From the NCBI GenBank assembly GCA_945883495.1, contig CAMCXS010000001.1:62001-126000 (forward strand): a DNA stretch of 64,000 nt. Direction: 5' to 3'. The DNA comes from Akkermansia muciniphila (lineage in GTDB: Bacteria; Verrucomicrobiota; Verrucomicrobiia; Verrucomicrobiales; DEV007). The notes under the pieces were generated by a model. That model made no database searches. It had not been told where the DNA came from and saw nothing but the letters and a program-made list of their open reading frames with translations. A program made the translations under genes and the position numbers. Within the stretch, counting starts at the first letter, position 1. Every line of letters begins with the position of its first letter. Below are positions 35,891 through 44,589 of this stretch, in pieces.

Positions 35891-36802
35891 TCACTCTCCA
35901 TTCCTAGCCTTAGCCAGCCAGCGCACCGCGTTCTCCACCACGCGCAGAGGCTCGGCTTGTTTGAAAATGGGATAGGTCTCATGCCCCGGGCGGAAGTAGA
36001 ACACGCGGCCTTGGCCCACGTTCCAGACGCAGCCGCTCCGGAAGTGTTCGCCCTTCTCCCACTTTTCTTCGAAGACGACCTGGTCAGGCATTGGCACGTG
36101 ATTTGGCTCGCCATACATTTCCGTGCTGGGGATGTCCCACTGCGCTGGCAACCCAGCCGCGATGGGGTGCTCTGGCAACAAGGTCGTGACATGAGACGGG
36201 GCACCGTCATTGCGATACGAGGGGAAGACGCAGGACGGTAGCGTCAGCTTCCACAGACCAGCTTCCACCTGCTCTACGAAGGGCGTGAGCCGCGCATCCG
36301 CCTTCACCCCTTTGTAATACGGCTGCTCGTTGAGGAACTCCCACTTCGCCGAGCCCCGCTCCGCCTCAGGAAGCTGCGCGATGGCGTCCGCTTTGGCCCG
36401 TTCCTGCATCAGGCGCACGAACGGCTTGGCCCAATGCGCGGAGTGCAAGGCGACGAGTGCCAACCTGCCCTCCATGACCCGCCGGACCACGGCCTCGGCA
36501 CGGGCATCGTCCTGTTCCTTGACCCGCCGGTGACACCAAAAGACGAGGACATCCGTCGCTTCCAGGGCAGCGTCGCTCAATCCTTGCTCGAAATCATCAA
36601 GCTTAGCGGTCTTCACCGCCAACCCCGGCCGGACGGCCAAGTGCCCGGCGATAGCCTCCCCGAGAAACGTCTCGCCGTAGCCTTGCCTCTGCTCGGGCTG
36701 CTGCTCGTCCCACACCAGGACGCGGACGGGGTCGGCGGCCTGAGTGGAGCTGATCAAGGGCGAGAATAGGAGGAGGAGGACTGGGAGCGGCGGGAACTTC
36801 AT
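35891..36802 (-). CDS. Exported ThuA-like protein
   Basis: A 303-residue protein with a signal peptide (cleavage near AQAAD). ThuA/class I glutamine amidotransferase-like features are VRVLVWDEQQPEQ, DVLVFWCHRRV, LVALHSAHW, TEMYGEPNHVP and GRVFYFRPGHETYPIF. ThuA proteins are linked to trehalose or keto-sugar metabolism, and exported members accompany Gfo/Idh/MocA and DUF1080 proteins in PVC bacteria, both of which are present in this window. The enzymatic role is not established. Confidence 0.88.
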   Translation of the reverse strand: MKFPPLPVLLLLFSPLISSTQAADPVRVLVWDEQQPEQRQGYGETFLGEAIAGHLAVRPGLAVKTAKLDDFEQGLSDAALEATDVLVFWCHRRVKEQDDARAEAVVRRVMEGRLALVALHSAHWAKPFVRLMQERAKADAIAQLPEAERGSAKWEFLNEQPYYKGVKADARLTPFVEQVEAGLWKLTLPSCVFPSYRNDGAPSHVTTLLPEHPIAAGLPAQWDIPSTEMYGEPNHVPMPDQVVFEEKWEKGEHFRSGCVWNVGQGRVFYFRPGHETYPIFKQAEPLRVVENAVRWLAKARNGE

Positions 36803-36987
36803 GGGTTTGGTTGTGGAGATGAAGTGGTCGGACGGGTCGGACCAATCTTCATGCCGTCAGTGCTTGCTTTGGGTATTCAGCTTCTTTACGTGGTCTACAC
36901 CTCATCATCATTTCAGTACTCATTCACACACGTCAAGCCGGATTTCTTTTTTCGTGAATCTCTCGCGCAACCACGCCACCCTTCTTG

Positions 36988-37857
36988 ATGATACGCTACT
37001 CTTCCCCGGCCTCGGGACGCCTTCTTCTTCTGTTGATCGCGGTCGCGCTCGTATCGATCGTTTGGCTTGAGCCCTCGCTGACCCTGCGGGCGGCGTCGGC
37101 CCCGGGATCGGTGAGTTCGCCCCCGGCCAGGCCCGTGCATTGGAGCTATGAGGGCGAAGACGGACCTGCTCATTGGGGCGGCTTAAGTCCCGCCTATTCC
37201 CGTTGCGCTGAGGGCAAGATGCAGTCGCCCATTGACCTGATCCCGAGCCAGGAAAGCAACGCGATTCCCCTGATCTTCGATTACAAGCGGAGCTCATTGC
37301 GGATCGCTCACCACGAGCATGTGGTCGATCTCATCGACAACGGTCACACGATCCAAGTCACGGTGGATCGGGGCAGCACGTTGACGACGCGGCGCGCTGT
37401 GTATCACTTGGCGCAGTTTCACTTTCATTCTCCGAGTGAGCATACGGTCGATGGCAAGGCGTTTCCGTTGGAGGCTCATTTCGTGCATCAAAGCGAGAGC
37501 GGAAACTTCGCCGTGGTTGGGGTGCTCTTTGAGGAGGGCGCGCCGAATCCCAATTTGGAGTCCATCATCGCACATTTTCCGGCGGCCAAGGGGGAAACCC
37601 GGCATGAGCCCTCCGTGGAATTGGATCTGGGCATTCATCTTCCCGTGAGCCCTTTGGTTTACAGCTACCGCGGTTCCTTCACCACGCCTCCTTGCACGGA
37701 GAATGTGGAATGGTTTGTCCTCAAAGCCGCTGCGTCCGCCAGCCGGGAACAGCTTGCGGCCTTTGCGACGCGTTTGCAGGGGAACAATCGTCCGGTGCAA
37801 TCGCCGCAGGGCCGGAAGGCGGAGTTTACCCGCATCCGGGAGCGAGTTGCGGAGTGA
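36988..37857 (+). CDS. Exported alpha-type carbonic anhydrase
   Basis: A 289-residue protein with a signal anchor or signal peptide at 11-35. The alpha-CA fold is unmistakable: HWSYEGEDGPAHWGGL, CAEGKMQSPIDL, the zinc ligands His145 and His147 (QFHFHSPSEH) and His164 (EAHFVHQ), and YRGSFTTPPCTENVEWFVL. It interconverts CO2 and bicarbonate in the periplasm. A TTG directly precedes the ATG, which I take as start. Confidence 0.94.
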   Translation: MIRYSSPASGRLLLLLIAVALVSIVWLEPSLTLRAASAPGSVSSPPARPVHWSYEGEDGPAHWGGLSPAYSRCAEGKMQSPIDLIPSQESNAIPLIFDYKRSSLRIAHHEHVVDLIDNGHTIQVTVDRGSTLTTRRAVYHLAQFHFHSPSEHTVDGKAFPLEAHFVHQSESGNFAVVGVLFEEGAPNPNLESIIAHFPAAKGETRHEPSVELDLGIHLPVSPLVYSYRGSFTTPPCTENVEWFVLKAAASASREQLAAFATRLQGNNRPVQSPQGRKAEFTRIRERVAE

Positions 37858-37967
37858 CTGCTAGCGGCTTGCTCATTTGACGCGCGGCACCTCCCTGCCT
37901 CTCCCCATCCCTCCCCTCTTGACGAACTCCCTGTTCAGGGCTCCTATCTGGGTTCCTTTTTCAGGCA

Positions 37968-38723
37968 ATGAGCGAATCGCTTTCAGGCAAGACAGCTTTC
38001 ATCACCGGCGGTGCACGCGGCATCGGACGTGCCACCGCCCTCAAGCTGGCTCGGGCCGGGTGCGATGTCGCGATCGTCTACTTTAACAGCCACCAGGAAG
38101 CCGAAGAGGTTTGCCAAGCGATCCGCGACCTGGGTCGCCGGGCCTTGGCCGTGCAGGCGGATGTCAGCGATCCCGCCAGCCTCGCGGAAGCGTTTGGCGA
38201 GTTCCGCAAGCAGTTCGACAAGGTCGATATCGTGGTCAGCAATGCGGCGATCGGCGTGTTGCGCCCCGCGTTGGAGATGACGTTGAAGCATTGGCGCCGT
38301 TGCATGGAGACGAACGCCCTGGCGCTCAATACGCTGGCCCAACAGGCCGTGCCGATCATGCCGGAAGGCGGGGTCTTCATCGGGCTTTCCAGCATGGGCT
38401 CGGTGCGGGCGATCCCTCATTACTCGTTCATCGGCGCTTCAAAAGCAGCTTTAGAGTCGCTGGCCCGGGCCTTGGCCCAAGAGCTCGGCTCCCGCGGCAT
38501 CCGCGTGAACATCGTCAGCGCGGGCGTGGTCGATACCGACGCCCTCAAGCACTTCCCGAACCGCGAAAATCTCCTCGCGGAATCCGCGCAACGCACGCCG
38601 ATTCCCACCCCGCTCACCCCGGAGCACGTGGCGGACGCGATTTACCTTCTTTGCCTGCCGGAGGCCGCTCTGATCACCGGACACACCCTCGTCGTCGACG
38701 GCGGGTATTGCATTTCAGGATAG
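37968..38723 (+). CDS. fabL: FabL-type enoyl-[ACP] reductase (SDR)
   Basis: A 251-residue short-chain dehydrogenase. Cofactor motif ITGGARGIGRA, NAAIGVLRP, and the catalytic YxxxxxxK in YSFIGASKAALE. The block DTDALKHFPNRENLL is close to Bacillus FabL, which separates it from FabG-type ketoreductases and indicates NADPH-dependent reduction of trans-2-enoyl-ACP. It is the first gene of the eight-gene fatty-acid-type operon and ends one base before the fabG start. An alternative ketoreductase role cannot be fully excluded. Confidence 0.82.
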   Translation: MSESLSGKTAFITGGARGIGRATALKLARAGCDVAIVYFNSHQEAEEVCQAIRDLGRRALAVQADVSDPASLAEAFGEFRKQFDKVDIVVSNAAIGVLRPALEMTLKHWRRCMETNALALNTLAQQAVPIMPEGGVFIGLSSMGSVRAIPHYSFIGASKAALESLARALAQELGSRGIRVNIVSAGVVDTDALKHFPNRENLLAESAQRTPIPTPLTPEHVADAIYLLCLPEAALITGHTLVVDGGYCISG

Positions 38724-38724
38724 G

Positions 38725-39489
38725 ATGACAGCCCCCACCCTCACAGATTCAGGCTTGGCCGGCGGAGTGGCCATCGTCACCGGCGGCAGCCGGGGCATTG
38801 GACGCGCCATCGTGGAAACCTTGGCCGCGGCCGGCATGGACGTCGCGTTTACGTATCGGGAGAACGCCGCCGCCGCGCAGGAAGTGATCGCGGCGGGACC
38901 AGAAGGCAAAATTACGGCCGCCCAGGTGGACGTGAAGGACTCGGCAGCCTGCCAAGCGTTCGTGGAATCGGTCGCCGATCGCTCCGGGAAGATCGACGTC
39001 CTGGTGAACAACGCCGGGGTGATCCGGGACAATCTCATGGTGGCGTTGAGCGATGACGACATCCGCGAGGTGTTGCAGACCAACGTGGAAGGGACGTTCA
39101 ACATGTGCCGCGCGGTGGTGCCCTTCATGATGTCCAAACGCCGGGGCAGCATCATCAACCTCAGCTCCGTGTCCGGGGAAAAAGGGGGACGCGGCCAGAC
39201 GAATTACGCCGCCAGCAAGGGAGCGATCAACGGCTTCACTCGGTCCCTGGCCTGCGAAGTGGCGGCCCGCAACGTGCGCGTCAACGCGGTGGCCCCGGGC
39301 GTCATCGAAACCGAGATGTCCCAAACCGTCCGCGATCTGGCGGGCGATCAAATCACTTCGCGCATTCTCCTCAAGCGCTACGGCAAGCCGGAGCACATCG
39401 CCCATGCCGTTTGGTTTCTCGCCTCCCGCTACGCGGAGTACATCACCGGTCAGATCCTCTCCGTCGACGGTGGATTCAAAATGGAGTGA
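38725..39489 (+). CDS. fabG: 3-oxoacyl-[ACP] reductase
   Basis: A 254-residue SDR with TGGSRGIGRAIVE, NNAGVIRDNLMVALSDDDI, the SSVSGEKGG serine, YAASKGA (Tyr/Lys) and PGVIETEMSQTV, all typical of FabG. It reduces 3-oxoacyl-ACP with NADPH. Because a separate enoyl reductase precedes it and an ACP, dehydratase and ketosynthases follow, it supplies the first reduction in a complete elongation cycle encoded by this operon. Confidence 0.92.
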   Translation: MTAPTLTDSGLAGGVAIVTGGSRGIGRAIVETLAAAGMDVAFTYRENAAAAQEVIAAGPEGKITAAQVDVKDSAACQAFVESVADRSGKIDVLVNNAGVIRDNLMVALSDDDIREVLQTNVEGTFNMCRAVVPFMMSKRRGSIINLSSVSGEKGGRGQTNYAASKGAINGFTRSLACEVAARNVRVNAVAPGVIETEMSQTVRDLAGDQITSRILLKRYGKPEHIAHAVWFLASRYAEYITGQILSVDGGFKME

Positions 39490-39507
39490 ACTCTGATTCT
39501 GATTGAT

Positions 39508-39933
39508 ATGAGCAACGTGAACATCACCAAGGAAGAAATCGACGCGATCCTGCCCAAGGTCGCCGAAATCATTGCCGACGCGCTCGGGTGCGATCTGGAG
39601 GAAGTGCAGCCAACCGCCTCGCTGATCACGGATTTGGGCGGCGAATCGATCGACTTCCTCGACATCGTTTTCCGCTTGGAACGCGAGTTCAAAGTGAAGA
39701 TCCCTCGCGGCAAAATCGTGGAGGACGCTCGTGGCCCGCTGGCCGAAGCCGAATTTGAAAAAGGTGGCGTCGTCACCCCAGAAGGCGAAACCCGCCTCCG
39801 CGAGTTCCTCAGTGAAGTCCCGGCGGATCGCCTCAAGTCGCCCATCAAATCGGCCGAGATTCCCAAGCTGTTCACGGTGGAAACCTTTGCCAAGATGATC
39901 ATCCGCGAACAACGCGCGGCCAGCGGCGCCTGA
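39508..39933 (+). CDS. Acyl carrier protein with large insertion
   Basis: A 141-residue acyl carrier protein. The phosphopantetheine site is Ser47 in DLGGESIDFLDIVFRLE, with Glu-Ser-Ile where common ACPs have Asp-Ser-Leu. Helix II continues normally, then about 50 additional residues (roughly 68-118) separate it from the final helix (FTVETFAKMI). Canonical ACPs have about 78 residues, so this is a specialised carrier. Its stop shares one base with the start of the dehydratase gene. The fused holo-ACP synthase three genes downstream is its likely activator. Confidence 0.88.
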   Translation: MSNVNITKEEIDAILPKVAEIIADALGCDLEEVQPTASLITDLGGESIDFLDIVFRLEREFKVKIPRGKIVEDARGPLAEAEFEKGGVVTPEGETRLREFLSEVPADRLKSPIKSAEIPKLFTVETFAKMIIREQRAASGA

Positions 39934-40769
39934 TGGATCATCGTTATCGCGCCTTTTCGTTCGTCGATCGCATCTCCGTTCTGGAGCCCGGCGTCCGCGT
40001 CTCCGGCTCCTGGCGGATTCCGTCCAGCTTGCCCGGGTTTCCGCTCTCCTTGGTCGCGGAAGCCGCCGGCCAGCTCGCAGCTTGGTCCGCCATGGCGGCC
40101 ATCGATTTCTCGCATCGTCCGGTCGCGGGCATCGCCGGACGGGTGGAACTCCTCGGTGAAGCGCTTCCTGGCCAGACCTTGGAGCTTTCCGCCGAGTTGG
40201 AAACCGCCGATCAAGAAGCGGTGGCGTATGGCGGAGTCGCCTCCATCGATGGCACGCCGATCCTCCGATTGCACCACTGCGTCGGCCCGATGATGCCGGC
40301 CGAGGAATTCGATGATCCGGCGGCGATGCGGGAACGCTTGGCGTTGCTTTGCGGTCCCGGCGCCGAACCTGGAGCGTTCCGTGCCGTCCCTGAGTTCACG
40401 TTGGACGACCTCGCGGTGGAAGCGGGCGCCGTGGCCCGGGCGAAGTTGCAGGTTCCGGCCGAGGCGGCATTTTTCGGCGATCATTTCCCACGCCGGCCCG
40501 TCTTTCCCGGAACGCTTTTGATGAACATGAACCTGAAACTGGTCGATGCCCTCGCCCGCTCCGTGGCCGTGGAAGGCGGACCTTGGGTGGCCCGCGCCGT
40601 CGTCGATATGAAACTGCGTTCGTTCATCGCTCCCGGCACCGCGCTCGATTTGGAAGCGAAAGTCTTGGAACATTCCGGCGACCAATTGCTGGTTTCCGTA
40701 CAAACAAAGGCGAGCGGCCGGCTCCAAGGCGCGGCGCGTGTGGAACTAGCCCCAGGAACAGCGAAATGA
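39933..40769 (+). CDS. Double-hotdog FabZ-like 3-hydroxyacyl-ACP dehydratase
   Basis: A 278-residue protein with two hotdog domains. The C-terminal half has the FabZ histidine motif FFGDHFPRRPVFPGTLL (His184) but lacks the following EAMAQ-type helix. The N-terminal half has SLPGFPLSLVAEAAGQLAA, the Glu/Gln helix (Glu43, Gln47), but lacks the histidine. FabZ active sites combine His from one subunit with Glu from the other, so this fusion could keep one complete site per chain. It dehydrates the hydroxyacyl intermediate, or may have lost activity. ATGA overlap with the next gene. Confidence 0.8.
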   Translation: MDHRYRAFSFVDRISVLEPGVRVSGSWRIPSSLPGFPLSLVAEAAGQLAAWSAMAAIDFSHRPVAGIAGRVELLGEALPGQTLELSAELETADQEAVAYGGVASIDGTPILRLHHCVGPMMPAEEFDDPAAMRERLALLCGPGAEPGAFRAVPEFTLDDLAVEAGAVARAKLQVPAEAAFFGDHFPRRPVFPGTLLMNMNLKLVDALARSVAVEGGPWVARAVVDMKLRSFIAPGTALDLEAKVLEHSGDQLLVSVQTKASGRLQGAARVELAPGTAK

Positions 40770-42052
40770 GCACGAATGGAAGGACGAGAATCGCGATCAC
40801 CGGGATTGGCCTGGTGACGCCGGTGGGGAACGACCGCGAATCGACTTGGCAGGCGCTGCAAGAAGGCCGGCCCGGGCCGGGACCGATCACGACGTTCGAC
40901 GCCAGCGGCTTCACCACCCGGATCGGTTCCGAGGTGAAGGGCTTTGACTTCGACAGCGTCGCTCCCCGCAAACTCCTCAAGCAAGCGTCGCGCTGTCACC
41001 GCTTCGCTTTGGCGGCCGCGGAGGAAGCATTCTCGGAAGCGGGGATCCGCCCCGAATCCGCTACGGGCGAGCGTTGGGGCGTTTCCGTGGGCGCCGGAAT
41101 GATGAGTATTTCGCTCAAGGAACTCGATGTGGTGCATCGGCATTGCGCCCCAGACGGCTCCTTCGATGCCACCAAGATGGCGTCGCCGAACTATCCCGCC
41201 GATCCCGTTTACTTCTGCCGGACCCAGTGCAACGCCGGGTTGGGCCTGCTTGCCAATCACTTCGGGATTCGCGGGTACAGCACCGCCGTCCACACCGCGT
41301 GTGCCTCGGGCGGACAAGCGATCGGCACCGCGCTCAAGGTGATGCGCCGTGGGCTCGTTGACAAAATGCTCGTGGGCGGGTTCGACTCGATGCTCAATCC
41401 GATCGGGCTCTCCAGTTTCTGCCTGCTCGGCGCGCTTTCAACGGACAACGACGAGCCGTGGCGCGCGAGCCGTCCGTTTGACGTGAGCCGCAACGGGTTT
41501 GTCCTCGGCGAGGGCGCCGGCTTTTTGGTGTTGGAACGTTGGGACGACGCCGTGAAACGCGGGGCGAACATTTACGCGGAACTGGCCGGGGACGGAAACT
41601 CCCTGAGTTGTTACCGGATCACCGATTCCCCGCCGGATGGCGACGGGCCAATCCAGGCGATCCGGCAATCGCTAGCCAGCGCCGGGTTGCAGCCCGAGGA
41701 CATCGATTACGTGAACGCCCACGGCACCTCGACCCAGATGAACGACCAGAGCGAGTGCGCCGCGTTGAAAGTCGTCATGGGCGATCATCTACCCAACGTT
41801 TCGGTCAGTTCCACCAAAGGTTGCATGGGCCACCTCATCGCCGCCGCCGGAGCCGTGGAAGCCGCGGTTTGTGCCTTGGCCATCCGGGACGGCATCGCTC
41901 CCGTGAGCGCGAATTTCCAAACGGCGGACCCGGGCAGCGAAGCGGTGAACATCGTGGCCGGGAAATCGCGTCCCACCCGCATCCGCGCCGCCATTTCCAA
42001 TTCGTTGGGCTTCGGCGGTTCCAACAGTTGCCTCACCTTCCGCCAACCTTGA
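40766..42052 (+). CDS. Beta-ketoacyl-ACP synthase II-type (first of two)
   Basis: A 428-residue thiolase-fold condensing enzyme. The Cys-His-His triad is complete: Cys179 (HTACASGGQ), His319 (NAHGTSTQMND) and His356 (KGCMGHLIAAAG). The FabF-type FDVSRNGFVLGEGAG motif is present. The start overlaps the dehydratase stop (ATGA). It elongates acyl-ACP with malonyl-ACP. With the second synthase it may handle different chain lengths, or the two may form a heterodimer. Confidence 0.9.
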   Translation: MSTNGRTRIAITGIGLVTPVGNDRESTWQALQEGRPGPGPITTFDASGFTTRIGSEVKGFDFDSVAPRKLLKQASRCHRFALAAAEEAFSEAGIRPESATGERWGVSVGAGMMSISLKELDVVHRHCAPDGSFDATKMASPNYPADPVYFCRTQCNAGLGLLANHFGIRGYSTAVHTACASGGQAIGTALKVMRRGLVDKMLVGGFDSMLNPIGLSSFCLLGALSTDNDEPWRASRPFDVSRNGFVLGEGAGFLVLERWDDAVKRGANIYAELAGDGNSLSCYRITDSPPDGDGPIQAIRQSLASAGLQPEDIDYVNAHGTSTQMNDQSECAALKVVMGDHLPNVSVSSTKGCMGHLIAAAGAVEAAVCALAIRDGIAPVSANFQTADPGSEAVNIVAGKSRPTRIRAAISNSLGFGGSNSCLTFRQP

Positions 42053-42065
42053 TTCGAACGACTCG

Positions 42066-43352
42066 ATGAGCACGTCTCCACGCATTGCCATCACCGGTTC
42101 GGGCGCGGTTTGCGGCGCCGGACTCAATCCCGCGGCGATTTTCGACGCCATTTTGGAAGGACGTTCCGCCGTGGCTCCCATCGCCTACTGGGACGCCTCC
42201 GGTTGGCCCATCCAAGTGGCCGCCCAACTCACCGGCGTGAAGGACCAGGTCCTCGTCGATGACCGCAAGCTCCACAAATCGATCTCCCGCACCGACCTGT
42301 TCGGGATTTACGCCGGGGATGAAGCGATCAAGTCCTCCGGCCTGCGCGCCTTCCGGGACGGCTTGCCCGAGGGCGAAATTCCGGAATTCAACGACCGTTC
42401 CGGCCTCGTCGTCGGCTCCGGTGGCGGTTCGTATCAGGTCAATTACGACTTCTTCCCGCTCCTCAGTTCGTCCGCGGGGGACATGGTGAAGTTCGGCCAA
42501 GAGCTCGCCTCCTCGGTGCACCCGATGTGGCTCTTGCGGATTCTCCCGAACAACGTGCTTTGCCACGTCGGCATCCGGAACAACTTCAAGGGTACCAACG
42601 CCTGCATCACCAACCAATGTGCAAGCGGCGCGCTCGCTTTGGCCGAGGCTGTGGCGTCCCTGCGGATCGGCGAAGCGGACCGGATCATCGCGGTAGGCCA
42701 CGATGCCCCGATTGAGCCCGAAGCCGTGCTCGGGTATCACCACCTTGGACTGCTCTCGGCGGATTCCGTGCGCTCGTTCGACGCGGAGCGAACCGGGACG
42801 ATCTTCGGAGAGGGAGCCGCCGCGGTCGCGCTGGAACCGCTCGAAGCCGCGAAGGCCCGTCAGGCCACGATCCTCGGAGAATTCCTCGGCTCCGGCGCGG
42901 TGAGCGAAGCCTCGGGCATCGTCCACTTGCAACCGGATGGGGATGGCCCCGCCCGTGCCATTGCCCTGGCTCTGGCCGACGCCGGGATTGCACCCAAAGA
43001 TGTCGGCATGATCGTGGCGCATGGAAACGGCACGCCGAACTCCGACGCCTCGGAAGCCGCCGCGATTTTGCGGGTGTTTGGCGACAACCCGCCTCCGGTG
43101 ACCGCCTTCAAGTGGGCCATCGGGCACACGCTCGCCGCCGCCGGCACGCTCGATGCCGTTTTGGCGCTGGAAGCTTTGCATCGCAACGTGGTGCCCGGCA
43201 TCCCCACGCTAAACCAAGTCGATCCCGAATTCGCCGCCCTGCCCGTTTCGCGCGAGCCACGGGAACCTCGGAGCGGCATCGCCCTGATCATTTGCCGGGG
43301 CTTTGGCGGCATGAACGTCGCGCTCGTGATCCGCCGGAGCACCGATTCATGA
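42066..43352 (+). CDS. Beta-ketoacyl-ACP synthase-type (second of two)
   Basis: Also 428 residues, but distinctly diverged from its neighbour. The triad Cys185 (ITNQCASGAL), His319 (VAHGNGTPNSD) and His354 (KWAIGHTLAAAG) is intact, so it is not a chain-length factor with a lost cysteine. FDAERTGTIFGEGAAAV replaces the FabF-typical segment. It follows the first synthase by 13 bp and overlaps the fused synthase/acyltransferase gene by ATGA. Confidence 0.88.
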   Translation: MSTSPRIAITGSGAVCGAGLNPAAIFDAILEGRSAVAPIAYWDASGWPIQVAAQLTGVKDQVLVDDRKLHKSISRTDLFGIYAGDEAIKSSGLRAFRDGLPEGEIPEFNDRSGLVVGSGGGSYQVNYDFFPLLSSSAGDMVKFGQELASSVHPMWLLRILPNNVLCHVGIRNNFKGTNACITNQCASGALALAEAVASLRIGEADRIIAVGHDAPIEPEAVLGYHHLGLLSADSVRSFDAERTGTIFGEGAAAVALEPLEAAKARQATILGEFLGSGAVSEASGIVHLQPDGDGPARAIALALADAGIAPKDVGMIVAHGNGTPNSDASEAAAILRVFGDNPPPVTAFKWAIGHTLAAAGTLDAVLALEALHRNVVPGIPTLNQVDPEFAALPVSREPREPRSGIALIICRGFGGMNVALVIRRSTDS

Positions 43353-44581
43353 CTCCCGAAGCGCCGCCAGGAACGCGGTGCGGGATCGATACAGTAGAGA
43401 TTCCGCGCATTGAAAAACTGCTCCGGGCCACGCCGCCGGAGGATCTCGACAAGCTGTTCAGCGCCCAGGAACTGGCGGACGCCGGGGCCGGGGCTGGCCG
43501 CATCGGAAGCCTGGCCGCCCGCTTCGCCGCCAAGGAAGCCTGCTGCAAACTCTTCCCCCGGGAAACCGCGTTGGGGCACATCGGGCCTGCCGATTTTTCG
43601 GTGCGCTCGGATGGTTACGGAGCTCCACACATCGAGGCCAGTCCGGCGGCTCGCGTCGCGATGAATCGGGCGTTTGTTTCGGACATCCGCCTCTCGCTGA
43701 CGCATACCGAGAATTCGGCATCGGCCGTAGCCGTGGCGGAGAAGCGGAAGTTCAACCCGCCCTGGTTCGGCAAGCTGGTTTACCACCTTCTGCCGTTGCG
43801 TCGCGGCGTCGTTCTGAAGAACCTGCGTCGCGTGTTCGGCGAGGTGCTGGAAGAACCGGAGATCGCGCAATTGGCCCAAGGCTACTACGGGCATTTTGTC
43901 CGCTGCCTGACGGAGTTCTTCCTCCGAAAACGCAGCATCCGGATCGAAGGCATGGAGACCGCCGCCGCCGCTTTGGCTCAGGGCAAGGGGATGCTTTTGC
44001 TCACCGGGCACTTCGGAAACTGGGAGGTCGCCACCGTCGATGGCATTCGCCAGTTCACCGAATTCAAAGGGCTCTTCCACTTCGTCCGCAAACCGCTGAA
44101 ACCGGAGTTCTTCAATCGCTTCGTCACGTGGCGGTTCCATCAGGCCGGGTTTGGAACCATCCCGAGCCGCGGCTCGCTCGACGCCATCTTGGAGCTGCTC
44201 GGCAAGGGCCAGATCGTGGTCTTCATCTACGACCAGCACGCCACCCAGCGCGATGGCGTCCCGGCGGATTTCCTTGGATCCCCGGCGAACACCTTTCGCA
44301 GCCTTCCCATCATCGCCATGTCCACGGGCGCCCCGGTCGTTCCCGCCACGAGTTGGCGCGAACCGGATGGAACCCACGTCTTGCGTTTTGAGGAACCGGT
44401 CTCCGTCGTCGAGCACGAGAAAACCGAGGAAGCCGTCCGCCTCACCGCCACTGCCTTCAACAAAGCGCTTGAGGAAGCGCTCCTCCGCCATCCAGAGCAA
44501 TGGATCTGGATGCACCAACGCTGGAAGGAAATCTTCCCGCCCAAGCGCAAGCGGAAAAAGAAACCCAAAACGTCCGCGTAA
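43349..44581 (+). CDS. Fusion of holo-ACP synthase (AcpS) and LpxL/HtrB-type acyltransferase
   Basis: A 410-residue single open frame with two recognisable enzymes. Residues 10-132 are an AcpS-type phosphopantetheinyl transferase: GIDTVEIPRIEKLL (metal Asp14), RFAAKEACCKLFPRE (metal Glu) and RLSLTHTENSASAVAV. Residues 140-410 are an LpxL/HtrB/lysophospholipid acyltransferase: LLLTGHFGNWEVA with the HxxxxE motif at His221, then GKGQIVVFIYDQHA, FLGSPANTFRSLPIIAM and HPEQWIWMHQRWK. The protein would activate the operon's ACP and also transfer its acyl chain. ATGA overlap with the preceding gene. No frameshift or stop lies in the linker. Confidence 0.9.
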   Translation: MTPEAPPGTRCGIDTVEIPRIEKLLRATPPEDLDKLFSAQELADAGAGAGRIGSLAARFAAKEACCKLFPRETALGHIGPADFSVRSDGYGAPHIEASPAARVAMNRAFVSDIRLSLTHTENSASAVAVAEKRKFNPPWFGKLVYHLLPLRRGVVLKNLRRVFGEVLEEPEIAQLAQGYYGHFVRCLTEFFLRKRSIRIEGMETAAAALAQGKGMLLLTGHFGNWEVATVDGIRQFTEFKGLFHFVRKPLKPEFFNRFVTWRFHQAGFGTIPSRGSLDAILELLGKGQIVVFIYDQHATQRDGVPADFLGSPANTFRSLPIIAMSTGAPVVPATSWREPDGTHVLRFEEPVSVVEHEKTEEAVRLTATAFNKALEEALLRHPEQWIWMHQRWKEIFPPKRKRKKKPKTSA

Positions 44582-44589
44582 CCCCGCTC

